From contig NC_054875.1 in the NCBI RefSeq assembly GCF_018320785.1, positions 1,295,001 to 1,359,000 of the forward strand: a stretch of DNA of 64,000 nt, in the 5' to 3' direction. This document shows, piece by piece, positions 1 through 12,270 of this stretch. Both the position numbers and the translations under genes were made by a program. The stretch's first letter is position 1. Each line of letters starts with the position of its first letter. Source of the DNA: Cheilinus undulatus (lineage: Eukaryota; Chordata; Actinopteri; Labriformes; Labridae). Below the pieces are notes generated by a model. It had not been told where the DNA came from and did not search any database. It saw only the letters and a list, made by a program, of their open reading frames with translations.

Positions 1-222
1 CTCTAAATCAGATCTGATCAGCTATGTTCAAGCAGATCCGTTAGCATCATTAAGCGTGTTAGCTGTGTGGCTGCAGGGTCGGTGGGGTCGGCCCACCTGG
101 AGACCAAAATATGTCAAACACTATCTGAAGGAGTGATCTCAAACTTTGGGATGACACTAATGATGTCTTTAACTCAGTAAAACTCCCCCGTGGTAAACAG
201 AAGGGAATAAAAACAGCTGATT
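1..222. other. Unassigned flank, no gene seen
   Basis: No convincing exon, RNA gene or repeat boundary was recognised in this stretch, which ends where a tRNA-derived SINE begins. Confidence 0.4.
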
Positions 223-412
223 TGGGCGCAGGTGGCCTAGTGGTTTAAGGTGCACCCCACATATGTGGTCGGCCCGGGTTGGAATCCGGCCTGTGGCGCT
301 TTTCCTCATGTCTGTCCCTGACTCTCTCATCTCTGATTCCAATTCCATCCACTTTCCTCCGCTATCAATAAAGACATGAAAAACCCCAAAATAAATCTTA
401 ACAAAAAAAACC
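223..412 (+). mobile_element. tRNA-derived SINE
   Basis: The head is tRNA-like. An A-box-like stretch (GGCCTAGTGGTTTA) lies at about 234-247 and a B-box-like GGTTGGAATCC at 277-287. A body rich in TCTCTC-type sequence follows, then CAATAAAG near 366 and an A-rich tail up to about 412. This matches a common teleost SINE design from memory; the family name was not checked. The B-box is mutated from the GGTTCRANNCC consensus, so the copy is probably transcriptionally dead. Confidence 0.75.
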
Positions 413-568
413 CCATAGAGCGCCCTCTAGGGGACAAATATAGAGTATAAAACACAAACTGGCTTCACTACATCCTCAGTGAATGAGAAACTTTATTTCT
501 GAAACCAGTGTCACTAAAAAAAATCACATCAGTGGATCTAACAGTCAACACTCAGTCTTATTATACTG

Positions 569-1590
569 AGAGTAAGTCAGACTCCTCCCTCTGATAGTCA
601 GACTCCTCCCTCTGATAAAGCCAGACTCCTCCCTCTGATAGTCAGACTCCTCCCTCCGATAGTCAGACTCCTCCCTCTGATAGTCAGACTCCTCCCTCTG
701 ATAGAGTCAGACTCCTCCCTCTGATAGTCAGACTCCTCCCTCTGATGGAGTCAGACTCCTCCCTCCGATTGTCAGACTCCTCCCTCTGATAGAGTCAGAC
801 TCCTCCCTCTGATAAAGTCAGGCTCCTCCCTCTGATAAAGTAGGACTCCTCCCTCTGATAAAGCCAGACTCCTCCCTCCGATAGTCAGACTCCTCCCTCT
901 GATAGTCAGACTCCTCCCTCTGATGGAGTCAGACTCCTCCCTCTGATAGAGTCAGACTCCTCCCTCTGATAAAGTAGGACTCCTCCCTCTGATGGAGTCA
1001 GACTCCTCCCTCTGATGGAGTCAGACTCCTCCCTCTGATAAAGTAGGACTCCTCCCTCTGATAAAGTAGGACTCCTCCCTCTGATAAAGTAGGACTCCTC
1101 CCTCTGATAGAGTCAGACTCCTCCCTCTGATAGTCAGACTCCTCCCTCTGATAAAGCCAGACTCCTCCCTCCGATAGTCAGACTCCTCCCTCTGATTGTC
1201 AGACTCCTCCTTCTGATGGAGTCAGACTCCTCCCTCTGATAGAGTCAGACTCCTCCCTCTGATAGTCAGACTCCTCCCTCTGATAAAGTAGGACTCCTCC
1301 CTCTGATAGATTCAGACTCCTCCCTCTGATAAAGTCAGAGTCCTCCCTCTGATAAAGTCAGACTCCTCCCTCCGATAAAGTAGGACTCCTCCCTCTGATA
1401 GAGTCCTCCCTCTGATAAAGTCAGACTCCTCCCTCCGATAAAGTAGGACTCCTCCCTCCGATAGAGTCAGACTCCTCCCTCTGATAGAGTCCTTCCTCTG
1501 ATAAAGTAGGACTCCTCCCTCCGATAGAGTCAGACTCCTCCCTCTGATAGTCAGACTCCTCCCTCTGATAAAGTCAGAGTCCTCTCAGCA
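569..1590. repeat. Minisatellite, 21-24 bp unit
   Basis: About 45 tandem copies built on the core CAGACTCCTCCCTCTGAT. The linker varies between copies (AGT, AGAGT, AAAGT, GGAGT, AAAGCC), so unit length alternates between about 21 and 24 bp. The strand shown is pyrimidine-rich. A few copies carry CTCCG in place of CTCTG. No open frame of interest spans it. Confidence 0.95.
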
Positions 1591-2401
1591 CATTCATGCC
1601 TTAGCATCTACAGATACATCTGAAAATATTATATATATTTTAAATATTATATATTTTTATTATAAAAGTAGAACAGCATGATCAAGTATATGACCTAGAT
1701 TCATCAGACACAGAGAAATAAGTCAAGATGATTTTTTAATCCTGATGATTATGGCGTAAAAATCCACTCTGTAGAAATATGAGCATATGGCGTAAAAGTC
1801 CTTCAATCTCTCATTCTAGTTCAGTTCACACAACCACAACCATGGGGAAGACTGTTGACTAGATATTTGTACAGAGGACAACCACTGATGCCATCCATGG
1901 GGAAGGTAAGCCCCAGAAGGTCAAAGGTGAAAGGTCAGGCTGATCTCAGAGGCTGGATCAGAGCAGATTCATGAAAGCTGAGTGAAGGATGGGAAGAAAA
2001 GGAGCAGTAAGAAAAGGAGGAGGGATGAGCTCAGCCTTCAGAGAATCGTCAAACAAAGCAGATTCAAGAACCTAGGGGGGCTTCACAAGGACTGGACTAA
2101 GACTGGAGTCAGTGGATCAAGATCCTCCACACAGACGGGTCCATCCAAGTGGACTATCAGTGAGGTGTTCCTAGTGTTCTTAATGTCCCATGTCATCTGC
2201 TGCTGTTGGTCCACTGGTCTTCATCAAGTCCAGAGTCCAGCAGATTTTAGAGCCCGCCATGCTTCCATCTGCTGAGAAGCTCCATGGAGATCCTGATTTC
2301 CTTTCCACCGTCCCACAGTGAAACCAGAACTACCAGGAACTGGTTTACTGACCCTGGTGAAACTGGGTTTGATTGGCCAATCAACTGGTCCGACCCGAAC
2401 C
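1591..2401. other. Unassigned sequence between two repeats
   Basis: AT-rich sequence with a small TATATT cluster near 1630-1660. Short open frames exist here, but none has splice context or a recognisable domain. No gene is called. Confidence 0.4.
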
Positions 2402-2409
2402 CCATAGAG

Positions 2410-3468
2410 CACTGATCATCAACTGGCGGTCTGGGGGCCATATCAGGCCCCCCAAAGCTTTCTGTCCGGCCCCCGAAAGATCATTAAATTCAGAAAAGGA
2501 GGAACAAAAGATGTCGTGTTTTTAAGGTTATCTTTTGGCTTTAAATGTCTGCAGCTGTTAAATCTATCCCACAAACAACTAATATTGAAATAGTTTTAGA
2601 ATCACGTAACATTTGATCTGTTTTTACAGAAATTTACTGTCATTATTAGTAGATATTTAAAAAAGGGTTATGGTTGGCAGAAGTGCTGCAAAAATTATCA
2701 GATAGCAGTGAAAAGGGGTTAGAGAGAAGAAAAATGGGTTATAAGTGGCAAAATGGGTCGTGGAGTGGCACAAAGGGACAAAAAATGGCAGAAAAAAGTT
2801 AAGAGTAGAGGTTAAAATGTGGAAAAAATTAATTAAAGATGAAAAAGGGGCAAAAAGTATGAAAATTGGTTTCAAATGACAAAAACAGTACAAAAAAGTA
2901 ATGAAAAGGGTTAAAAGTGGCACAACAGGGATAAACCATGCGGGAAAAGTGGTTTAAATGGGTTAATGAATGGCAAAACTGGGTTAGGGGCAAAAATGGC
3001 CTTAAAGTGGCACAAATTGGGTTTAAAGTTGAAAAAAAAATGTAACAAAAGGGGGTTAAAAAGAAGCAAAAATAGAAGAAAAGGGGTAAAAATGGATAAA
3101 AGAGTGCACAAAGGGGATATAACATGCAGGAAAAGTGGTTAAAATTGGGTAAAATTGTGCAAAAATCTTGTTAAAGAGGCACGACAGGGCAGAAAGTATC
3201 AAAAAGGGGTTAAAAGTAAAAAATGACTTAATATTGGCGCTAAATCATTGAGGGCCCATTCTCTGGGATTTTCTGGGGCCCAGCCAACTCTGTTGTCAGG
3301 TCTGTCTCCTTGTGGCCTGCTGAATAATAGATAATAGGGATAGATCTCACTGGTAATGACTGAAATACAAATACTACTACAACAATATGTCAATCAGACC
3401 AAAATATTTCTTTGATTTTTGTTTATGTGAAAGTCTGGCTCTTGTGCAAAAGTACTTGATGACCCCTG
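2410..3468. mobile_element. Non-autonomous hAT-like element, degenerate
   Basis: The ends read CACTGATCATCAACTGG at the left and, reverse-complemented, CAGGGGTCATCAAG at the right, an imperfect terminal inverted repeat. The flanks CCATAGAG (2402-2409) and CTACAGAG (3469-3476) match at 6 of 8 positions and fit a decayed 8-bp target duplication. The interior is a degenerate low-complexity run of GGGTTAAAAGTGGCAAA-type words. It resembles the interiors of the elements near 24.5, 48.2 and 51.5 kb. No transposase is present. Confidence 0.55.
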
Positions 3469-3476
3469 CTACAGAG

Positions 3477-4284
3477 GATCAGACCAGACTCAACAGTCCA
3501 GACCAGCTGAAGGCTGCTATCAGAGAAGCTGGGCTTCATGACCCCCCAGCAGGATCACGGACTGATCAGCGCATTATGAGTCGTTCATGTAAACCCTCCA
3601 GAGCGTCCTTTTTTGGGGGTTTGTTTCTCAATGAAACTATCCAACGTTGACATTGTTAGGTATTTTTGAGAACTGGAACCTCCAGGAAGCTGGTATTTAC
3701 TGGTAAAGACGTTTGTCTCCAGATGTGAGAGTGGACGGGGTTTCATCTTCACCTTCTGTGGGATGTTTAGATGAACGTGTGCTGACCCGTCTATCTTTCT
3801 CTGTTTACATGGACAACAACGATGAAGACTGCCCTCACTCTTACATCTATTGTCTTTGCATTAGGGTGTTTATGTCTAGGAGGTCTGAGGCTGCAGAGCT
3901 TTCATCAGTTCAAGGGCACTCGGCTCTCAGACTGCAGGCTGATACCACATTAACATCCCAAACTCACAGCTGGTCGTGTGTGTGACCTTCTGACTTCCCC
4001 TCAGGCCCACAGAAAAGGCTGAAGTGATGTGTAAGCAGATCAGAAGCACGCGGCGGCGGAGACGAGTGGCGATCACAGCGGCCTGCAAAGATTGATGCAA
4101 AAAGATGCGCTCGCCATTTTCACTCATCTCCTCCTTTTTTCTCCTCCGTCCTTCCTTCCTTCCTTCCTGCATCCTCCTCTCCTCATCCATCCACGTCACT
4201 CTTTTCCAGACTCCTTCCCATCCGATGGATAATTCATGAAGTCTGGCCGAACATGCAGCCTCTCCATTATTCATCTAACATTAG
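3477..4284. other. Unassigned sequence with a short TTCC microsatellite
   Basis: No exon recognised. A short (TTCC)n run lies near 4150-4167, just before the large polypurine tract. Confidence 0.4.
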
Positions 4285-5915
4285 GGAGGAGGAGGAGGAG
4301 GAGGAGGAAAGAGGAGGACAGAGGAGGAGGCAGAGGAGGAGAGAGGAGGAGACAGAGAAGGATGCAGAAAAACCAGGGAAGAGAGAGGAGGAGACAGAGG
4401 AGGAGAGAGGAGGAGAGAGGAGAAGACAGAGGAGGAGACAGAGTAGGAGAGAGGAGGAGTGAGAGAAGGAGAAAGAGTAGGAGAGAGGAGGAGAGAGGAG
4501 GAGACAGAGGAGGAAAGAGGAGGAGACAGAGGAGGGAGGATTTGGGAAAACCAGGGAGGAGAGAGGAGGAGACAAAAGAGGAGAGAAGGGGAGAGGGAGG
4601 AGAGAGGGAGGAGATGGGAGAACCAGGAGGAGGAGAGAGAAGAGGAGCCAGAGGAGGAGAGAAGGAGGAGAGAGGGAGGATGTGGGAGAACCAGAAAGAA
4701 GAGAGGAGAGGTGAAGAGAGGAGGAGACAGAGGAGAAGGAGAGAGGAGGAGACAGAGGAGGAGAGAGGAGGAGACAGAGGAGGAAAGAGCAGGATATGGA
4801 GGAGGAGATGGAGGAGGAGACGGAGCAAAAGAGAGGAGGAGAAGAGAGGAGGAGACAGAGGAGGAGAAGGAGAAGGAGGAGAAGAGAGGAGGAGACAGAG
4901 GAGGAATGAGCAGGAGATGGAGGAGGAGATGGCGCAAAAGAGAGGAGGAGACAGAGGAGGGAGGATGTGGGAGAACCAGGGAGGGGAGACGAGGATAGAG
5001 GAGGAGACAAAAGAGGAGAGAAGAGGAGAGGGAGGAGAGAGGGAGGAGAGAGGGAGGAGATGGGAGAACCAGGAGGAGAAGGAGGAGAGAGGGAAGATAT
5101 AAGAGAACCAGAGAGGAGAGAGGACGAGACGGAGGAGGCGCCAGAGGAGGAGGGAGGAGAGAGGAGAGAGAACCAGGAAGGAGAGAGGAGAGGTGAAGAG
5201 AGGATGACAAGAAAGGAGCAAACCAGGAGAAGGAAAGACAGATTTTCCCCCAGCAGCTAGAGAAGGGGGGAGGGAGGGGGAGAGGGAAGGAGAGAGAAAA
5301 CAGGAGCTGGAGGAGAGTGACAGACGAGGAGGGAGAGAATGTGTCAGGAAGAGGAATATTGTACGACACGTGATGCTGGTAGGATGCACGCAATGTCTGC
5401 TGTCCAATGAAGAGAGGCAGAACATGGGGGGAGAGAGAAGGGGAGAGAGAGGGGGAGAGAGAGGGGGGAGAGAGGGGAGAGAGAGAAGGGAAAGGGCGGG
5501 GGGAGAGAGGGGAGAGAGGGGGAGAGAGAGGGGAGAGAGAGGGGGAGAGAGGGGGGGGAGGGGAGAGAGAGAGGGGAGAGAGAGGGTGGGAGAGGGAGGA
5601 GGGAGAGAGGGGGAGAGAAAGGAGAGAGGGGAGAGAAAGGGAAGGGGGAGAGAGAGGGAGAGAGGGAGAGAGGGGAGAGAGAGGGGGAAGAGACAGGGAA
5701 GAGAGAGGGAAAGAGGAGGGAAAGAGAGGGGGAGAGAGGGGGAAGAGACAGGGGGAGAGAAAGAGGAGAGAGGGGGAGAAAGAGGTGGGGAAAGGGGAAG
5801 AGGAAGAGGAGAGAGAAGGGAGGAGAGGGAGAGGGACAGAGAGAAGGAAAAAGAGGGAGAGAGGAGAAGAAAGAGGAGAGGGGGAGAGAGAAAGGGGAGA
5901 GAGGGGGGGAGTCAG
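4285..5915 (+). repeat. Long polypurine (GA/GGA) tract
   Basis: About 1.6 kb in which the plus strand is almost entirely purine. It is built from GAGGAG, GAGAGAG and GGGAGAGAG words, with brief interruptions near 5235-5250 and 5340-5410. From 4285 to 5230 it is GGA/GAGGA-like, with recurring spacers such as GAACCAGG. From 5420 to 5910 it is GGGAGAGA-like. Long Arg/Glu-rich or Ser/Leu/Pro-rich frames on either strand are composition artefacts. Confidence 0.95.
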
Positions 5916-6034
5916 AGCTGATAGTCACACTCTCAGGCTAAAGATAAATACTAATAGGTAACTCACTCAGACAGCTGATCTAAAGAGGCTGAACCTGAGC
6001 ACATTCAAATTTATTCTTTGAATGTTTTAAAGAG

Positions 6035-9000
6035 GTGGAAAAAGTCCATGACTATTGGTCTCCAGTAAAAGTCTATGACTTTTGGTCTCCAGGAAAAGTC
6101 CATGACTACTGGTATCCAGTAAAACTCAATGACTACTGTTCTTCAGTCAAAGTCCATGACGTTTGTTCTCCAGTAAAAGTCCAGGACTATTGTTCATCAG
6201 TAAAAGTGCTTCACTATTGGTCTCCAGTAAAAGTCCATGACTACTGGTCTCCAGTAAAAGTCAATGAATATTGTTCTCCAGTTAAAGTCCACGATGATTG
6301 GTCTCCAGTAAAAGTCCATGACTATTGTTCATCAGTAAAAGTGCTTCACTATTGGTCTCCAGTAAAAGTCCATGACTACTGGTCTCCAGTAAAAGTCCAT
6401 GACAATTGTTCCCCAGTAAAAGTCAATGACTATTGTTCTCCAGTAAAAGTCCATGACTATTGGTCTCCACTAAAAGTCCATGACTATTGTTCTTCAGTAA
6501 GAGTGCATCACTATTGGTCTCCAGGAAAAGTCCATGACTATTGATCTCCAGTAAAAATCCATGACTAATGGCCTTCAGTAAAAGTCCATGACTATTCTCC
6601 AATAAAAGTCCATGACATTTGGTCTCCAGGAAAGTCCATGACCATTGGTCTTCAGTAAAAGTCCATGACTATAGGTTTTCAGTTAAAGTCCGTGACTATT
6701 GGTCTCTAGTTTAAGTCCATGACTATTGGTCTCCAGTGAAAGTCCATGACGATTTGGTCCCCAGTAAAAGTCCATGAATAATGGTCTACAGGAAAAGTCC
6801 ATGACTATTGTTCCCCAGTAATAGTCCATGACTACTGGTCTCCAGTAAAAGTCGATGATGATTGTTCTCCAGTTAAAGTCCATGACTATTGGTCTCCAGT
6901 AAACATCCACGACTACTGGTCTCCAGGAAAAGTCCATGACTATTGGTCTCCAGTAAAAATCCATGACTAATGGCCTTCAGTAAAACTCCATGACTATTCT
7001 CCAATAAAAGTCCATGACTTTTGGTCTCCAGGAAAGTCCATGACTATTGGTTTTCGGTTAAAGTCCATGACTATTGGTCTCCAGTAAAAGTCCATCACTA
7101 TTGGTCTCCAGTAAATGTCCATGGCTATTGGTCTCCAGTAAAAGTCCATGACTACTGGTCTCCAGTAAAAGTCCATGATGATTGTTCTCCAGTAAAAGTC
7201 CATGACTGCGGTTCTCCAGTAAATACCCATGTCTTTTGGTCTCTAGTAAAAGTCCATGATGATTGTTCTTCAGTAAAAGTCCATGACTTTTGGTCTCCAA
7301 GAAAAGTCCATGAATATTGGTCTCCAGTAAAAGTCTGTGACTACTGGTCTCCAGTAAAAGTCCATGACTATTGGTCTCCAGTAAAAGTCAATGAATACTG
7401 TTCTCCAGTAAAACTCCATGACTCTTGGTCTCCAGTAAAAGTCCAGGACTATTGGTCTCCAGTAAAAGTCCATGACTATTGTTCTCCAGTAAAACTCCAT
7501 GACTATTGGTCTCCAGTAAAAGTCCAGGACTATTGGTCTCCGGTAAAAGTCCATGAATATTGGTCTTCAGCAAAAGTCCATGACTACCGTTCCCCAGTAA
7601 AAGTCCAGGACTATTGGTCTCCAGGAAAATCTATGAATATTGTTCTCCAGTGAAAGTTAATGACTTTTGGTCTACAAGAAAAGTCCATGAATATTGGTCT
7701 CCAGTAAAAGTCCATGACAATTGTTCTGCAGTAAAAGTCTATGACAATTGGTCTCCGGTAAGAGTCCATGAATACTGTTCTCCAGTAAAACTCCATGACT
7801 CTTGGTCTCCAGTAAAAGTCCAGAACTATTGGTCTCCAGTAACAGTCCATGACTATTGGTCTCCAGTAAAAGTCAATGACTACTATTCGCCAGTAAAAGT
7901 CTATGACAATTGGTCTCCAGTAAAAGTCAATGACTACTGTTCGCCAGTAAAAGTCTATGACAATTGGTCTCCAGTAAAAGTCCATGACTACTGTTCTCCA
8001 GTAAAAGTCCATGACTAATGGTCTCCAGTAAAAGTCCATGTCTATTGGTCTCCAGTAAAAGTCAATGACTACTGTTCGCCAGTAAAAGTCTATGACAATT
8101 GGTCTCCAGTAAATGTCCATGACTGCGGTTCTTCAGTTAGAGTGCATCACTATTGGTCTCCAGTAAAAGTCCATCACTACTGGTCTCCAGTAAAAGTCCA
8201 GGACTATTGGTCTCCAGTAAAAGTCCATGACTACTGTTCTTCAGTAAGAGTGCATCACTATTCGTCTCCAGTAAAAGTCCATGACTATTGGTCTCCAGTA
8301 AAAGCCCATGACTAATGGTCTCCTTTTAAAGTCCATGACTATTGGTCTCCAGTAAAACTCCATGACTATTGGTCTCCAGTAAAAGTCCATGACAATTGTT
8401 CTGCAGTAAAAGTCTATGACAATTGGTCTCTAGTAAAAGTCCATGAATACTGTTCTCCAGTAAAACTCCATGACTATTGGTCTCAAGTAAACATCCACGA
8501 CTACTGGTCTCCAGGAAAAGTCCATGACTATTGGTCTCCAGTAAAAGTCCATGACTACTGTTCTTCAGTAAAACTCCATGACTATTCTCCAATAAAAGTC
8601 CATGACTTTTGGTCTCCAGGAAAGTCCATGACTATTTGTCTTCAGTAAAAGTCCATGACTATTGGTTTTCGGTTAAAGTCCATGACTATTGGTCTCCAGT
8701 AAAAGTCCATCACTATTGGTCTCCAGTAAACGTCCATGGCTATTGGTCTCCAGTAAAAGTCCATGACTACTGGTCTCCAGTAAAAGTCCATGATGATTGT
8801 TCTCCAGTAAAAGTTTGTGACTACTGGTCTCCAGTAAATGTCCATGTCTTTTGGTCTCTAGTAAAAGTCCATGATGATTGTTCTTCAGTAAAAGTCCATG
8901 ACTTTTGGTCTCCAAGAAAAGTCCATGAATATTGGTCTCCAGTAAAAGTCTGTGACTACTGGTCTCCAGTAAAAGTCCATGACTATTGGTCTCCAGTAAA

Positions 9001-12000
9001 AGTCAATGAATACTGTTCTCCAGTAAAACTCCATGACTCTTGGTCTCCAGTAAAAGTCCAGGACTATTGGTCTCCAGTAAAAGTCCATGACTATTGTTCT
9101 CCAGTAAAACTCCATGACTATTGGTCTCCAGTAAAAGTCCAAGACTATTGGTCTCCGGTAAAAGTCCATGAATATTGGTCTTCAGCAAAAGTCCATGACT
9201 ATTGGTCTCCAGTAAAAGTCCAGGACTATTGGTCTCCAGGAAAATCTATGAATATTGTTCTCCAGTGAAAGTTAATGACTTTTGGTCTACAAGAAAAGTC
9301 CATGAATATTGGTCTCCAGTAAAAGTCCATGACAATTGTTCTGCAGTAAAAGTCTATGACAATTGGTCTCCGGTAAGAGTCCATGAATACTGTTCTCCAG
9401 TAAAAGTCCAGAACTATTGGTCTCCAGTAACAGTCCATGACTATTGGTCTCCAGTAAAAGTCAATGACTACTGTTCGCCAGTAAAAGTCTATGACAATTG
9501 GTCTCCAGTAAAAGTCAATGACTACTGTTCGCCAGTAAAAGTCTATGACAATTGGTCTCCAGTAAAAGTCCATGACTACTGTTCTCCAGTAAAAGTCAAT
9601 GACTAATGGTCTCCAGTAAAAGTCCATGTCTATTGGTCTCCAGTAAAAGTCAATGACTACTGTTCGCCAGTAAAAGTCTATGACAATTGGTCTCCAGTAA
9701 ATGTCCATGACTGCGGTTCTTCAGTTAGAGTGCATCACTATTGGTCTCCAGTAAAAGTCCATCACTACTGGTCTCCAGTAAAAGTCCATGACTATTGGTC
9801 TCCAGTAAAAGTCCATGACTACTGTTCTTCAGTAAGAGTGCATCACTATTGGTCTCCAGTAAAAGTCCATGACTATTGGTCTCCAGTAAAAGCCCATGAC
9901 TAATGGTCTCCTTTTAAAGTCCATGACTATTGGTCTCCAGTAAAACTCCATGACTATTGGTCTCCAGTAAAAGTCCATGACTATTGGTCTCCAGTAAAAG
10001 TCTATGACAATTGGTCTCTAGTAAAAGTCCATGAATACTGTTCTCCAGTAAAACTCCATGACTATTGGTCTCCAGTAAACGTCCAGGACTATTGGTCTCC
10101 AGTAAAAGTCCATGACTATTGGTCCCCAGTAAAAGTCAATGACTACTGTTCGCCAGTAAAAGTCTATGACAATTGGTCTCCAGTAAAAGTCCATGACTAC
10201 TGTTCTTCAGGAGGGGGCAATTCTATTGGTCTCCAGTAAAAGTCCACGACGATTGTTCTCCAGTAAAAGTCCATGACTATTGGTCTCCAGTAAAAGTCCA
10301 TGACTATTGGTCTCCAGTAAAAGTCAATGACTACTGTTCACCAGTAAAAGTCTATGACAATTGGTCTCCAGTAAATGTCCATGACTGCTGGTCTTCAGTT
10401 AGAGTGCATCACTATTGATCTCCAGTAAAAGTCCATCACTACTGGTCTCCAGTAAAAGTCCATGACTATTGTTCTCCAGTAAAAATCCATGACTATTGGT
10501 CTCCAGTAAAACTACATGACTATTGGTCTCCAGTAAAAGTCCATCACTATTGTTCTTCTGTAAAAGTCCATGTCTATTGGTCTCCAGTAAAACTCCATGT
10601 CTATTGGTCTCCAGTAAAAGTCCATGACTATTGTTCTCCAGTAAAAATCCATGACTATTGGTCTCCAGTAAAACTACATGACTATTGGTCTCCAGTAAAA
10701 GTCCATCACTATTGTTCTTCTGTAAAAGTCCATGTCTATTGGTCTCCAGTAAAACTCCATGTCTATTGGTCTCCAGTAAAAGTCCATGACTATTGGTCTC
10801 CAGTAAAAGTCAATGACTACTGTTCGCCAGTAAAAGTCTATGACAATTGGTCTCCAGTAAAAGTCCATGACTACTGTTCTTCAGTAAGAGTGCATCACTA
10901 TTGGTCTCCAGTAAAAGTCCATCACTATTGGTCTCCAGTAAAAGTCCATGACTATTGTTCGCCAGTAAAAGTCAATGACTACTGTTCGCCAGTAAAAGTC
11001 CATGACTACTGTTCGCCAGTAAAAGTCCATGACTTTTGTTCTCCAGTAAAAGTCCATGATGATTGGTCTCCACTAAAAGTCCATGACTATTGTTCATCAA
11101 TAAAAGTGCTTTACTATTGGTCTCCAGTAAAAGTCAAGGACTACTGTTCGCCAGTAAAAGTCCATGACTATTGGTCTCCAGTAAAAGTCCATGACTATTG
11201 GTCTCCAGTAAAAGTCCATGACTCTTGGTCTCCACTAAAAGTCCATGACTACTGTTCTTCAGTAAGAGTGCATCACTATTGGTCTCCAGTAAAAGTCCAT
11301 CACTATTGGTCTCCAGGAAAAGTCCATAGCTATTGTTCTCCAGTAAAAGTCCATGACAAATGTTCTCCAGTAAAAGTCCATGACTACTGTTCGCCAGTAA
11401 AAGTCCATGACTATTGTTCTTCTGTAAAAGTGCTTCACTATTGGTCTCCAGTAAAAGTCCATGTCTATTGGTCTCCAGTAAAAGTCCATGACTATTGTTC
11501 TTCTGTAAAAGTGCTTCACTATTGGTCTCCAGTAAAAGTCCATGTCTATTGGTCTCCAGTAAAAGTCCATGAATACTGTTCTCCAGTAAAAGTCCATAGC
11601 TATTGTTCTCCAGTTAAAGTCAATGACTACTGTTCGCCAGTAAAAGTCTATGACAATTGGTCTCCAGTAAAAGTCAATGACTACTGTTCGCCAGTAAGAG
11701 TGCATCACTGTTGGTCTCCAGTAAAAGTCCATCACTATTGGTCTCCAGTAAAAGTCATTGACTATTGTTCTCCAGTAAAAGTCAATGACTACTGTTCGCC
11801 AGTAAAAGTCTATGACAATTGGTCTCCAGTAAAAGTCCACGACTACTGTTCTTCAGCAAGAGTGCATCACTATTGGTCTCCAGTAAAACTCCATCACTAT
11901 TGGTCTCCAGTAAAAGTCCATGACTATTGGTCTCCAGTAAAAGTCCATGACTTTTGTTCTCCAGTAAAAGTCCATGACGATTGGTCTCCAGTAAAAGTCC

Positions 12001-12270
12001 ATGACTATTGTTCATCAGTAAAAGTGCTTCACTATTCGTCTCCAGTAAAAGTCCAGGACTACTGTTCGCCAGTAAAAGTCCATGACTATTGGTCTCCAGT
12101 ATAAGTCCATGACTATTGGTCTCCAGTAAAAGTCCATGACTACTGTTCTTCAGTAAGAGTGCATCACTATTGGTCTCCAGTAAAACTCCATGGCTATTGT
12201 TCTCCAGTAAAAGTCCATGACTATTGGTCTCCTGTAAAAGTCTATGACTATTGTTCTTCAGTAAAAGACT
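6035..12270. repeat. Giant minisatellite, 27-bp unit, about 230 copies
   Basis: The unit is AAAAGTCCATGACTATTGG followed by TCTCCAGT, 27 bp or nine codons. Long frames therefore stay open on both strands (VKVHDYWSP repeats on plus, MDFYWRPIV-type on minus). Variation is concentrated at a few positions (TATTGG versus TACTGTTC, CCATGAC versus CAATGAC). Frequent in-phase stops, no conserved start and no non-repeat domain argue against coding. A block of about 1.6 kb starting near 7014 is repeated starting near 8602, so the array has a higher-order duplication. Confidence 0.97.

Noticed and set aside
4236-5961. Arg/Glu/Gly-rich and Ser/Pro/Leu-rich long frames
   Set aside because: Composition artefact of the polypurine tract, open in several frames on both strands.
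10890-12104. 404-codon plus-strand open frame, and similar frames at 7021-7653, 8609-9268 and on minus
   Set aside because: Pure 27-bp minisatellite in frame; equally long frames on the other strand, no non-repeat domain, no splice or promoter context.
6035-12270. CRISPR-like array of regularly spaced repeats
   Set aside because: Units are directly adjacent with no unique spacers, no cas genes, and the genome is vertebrate. It is a minisatellite.
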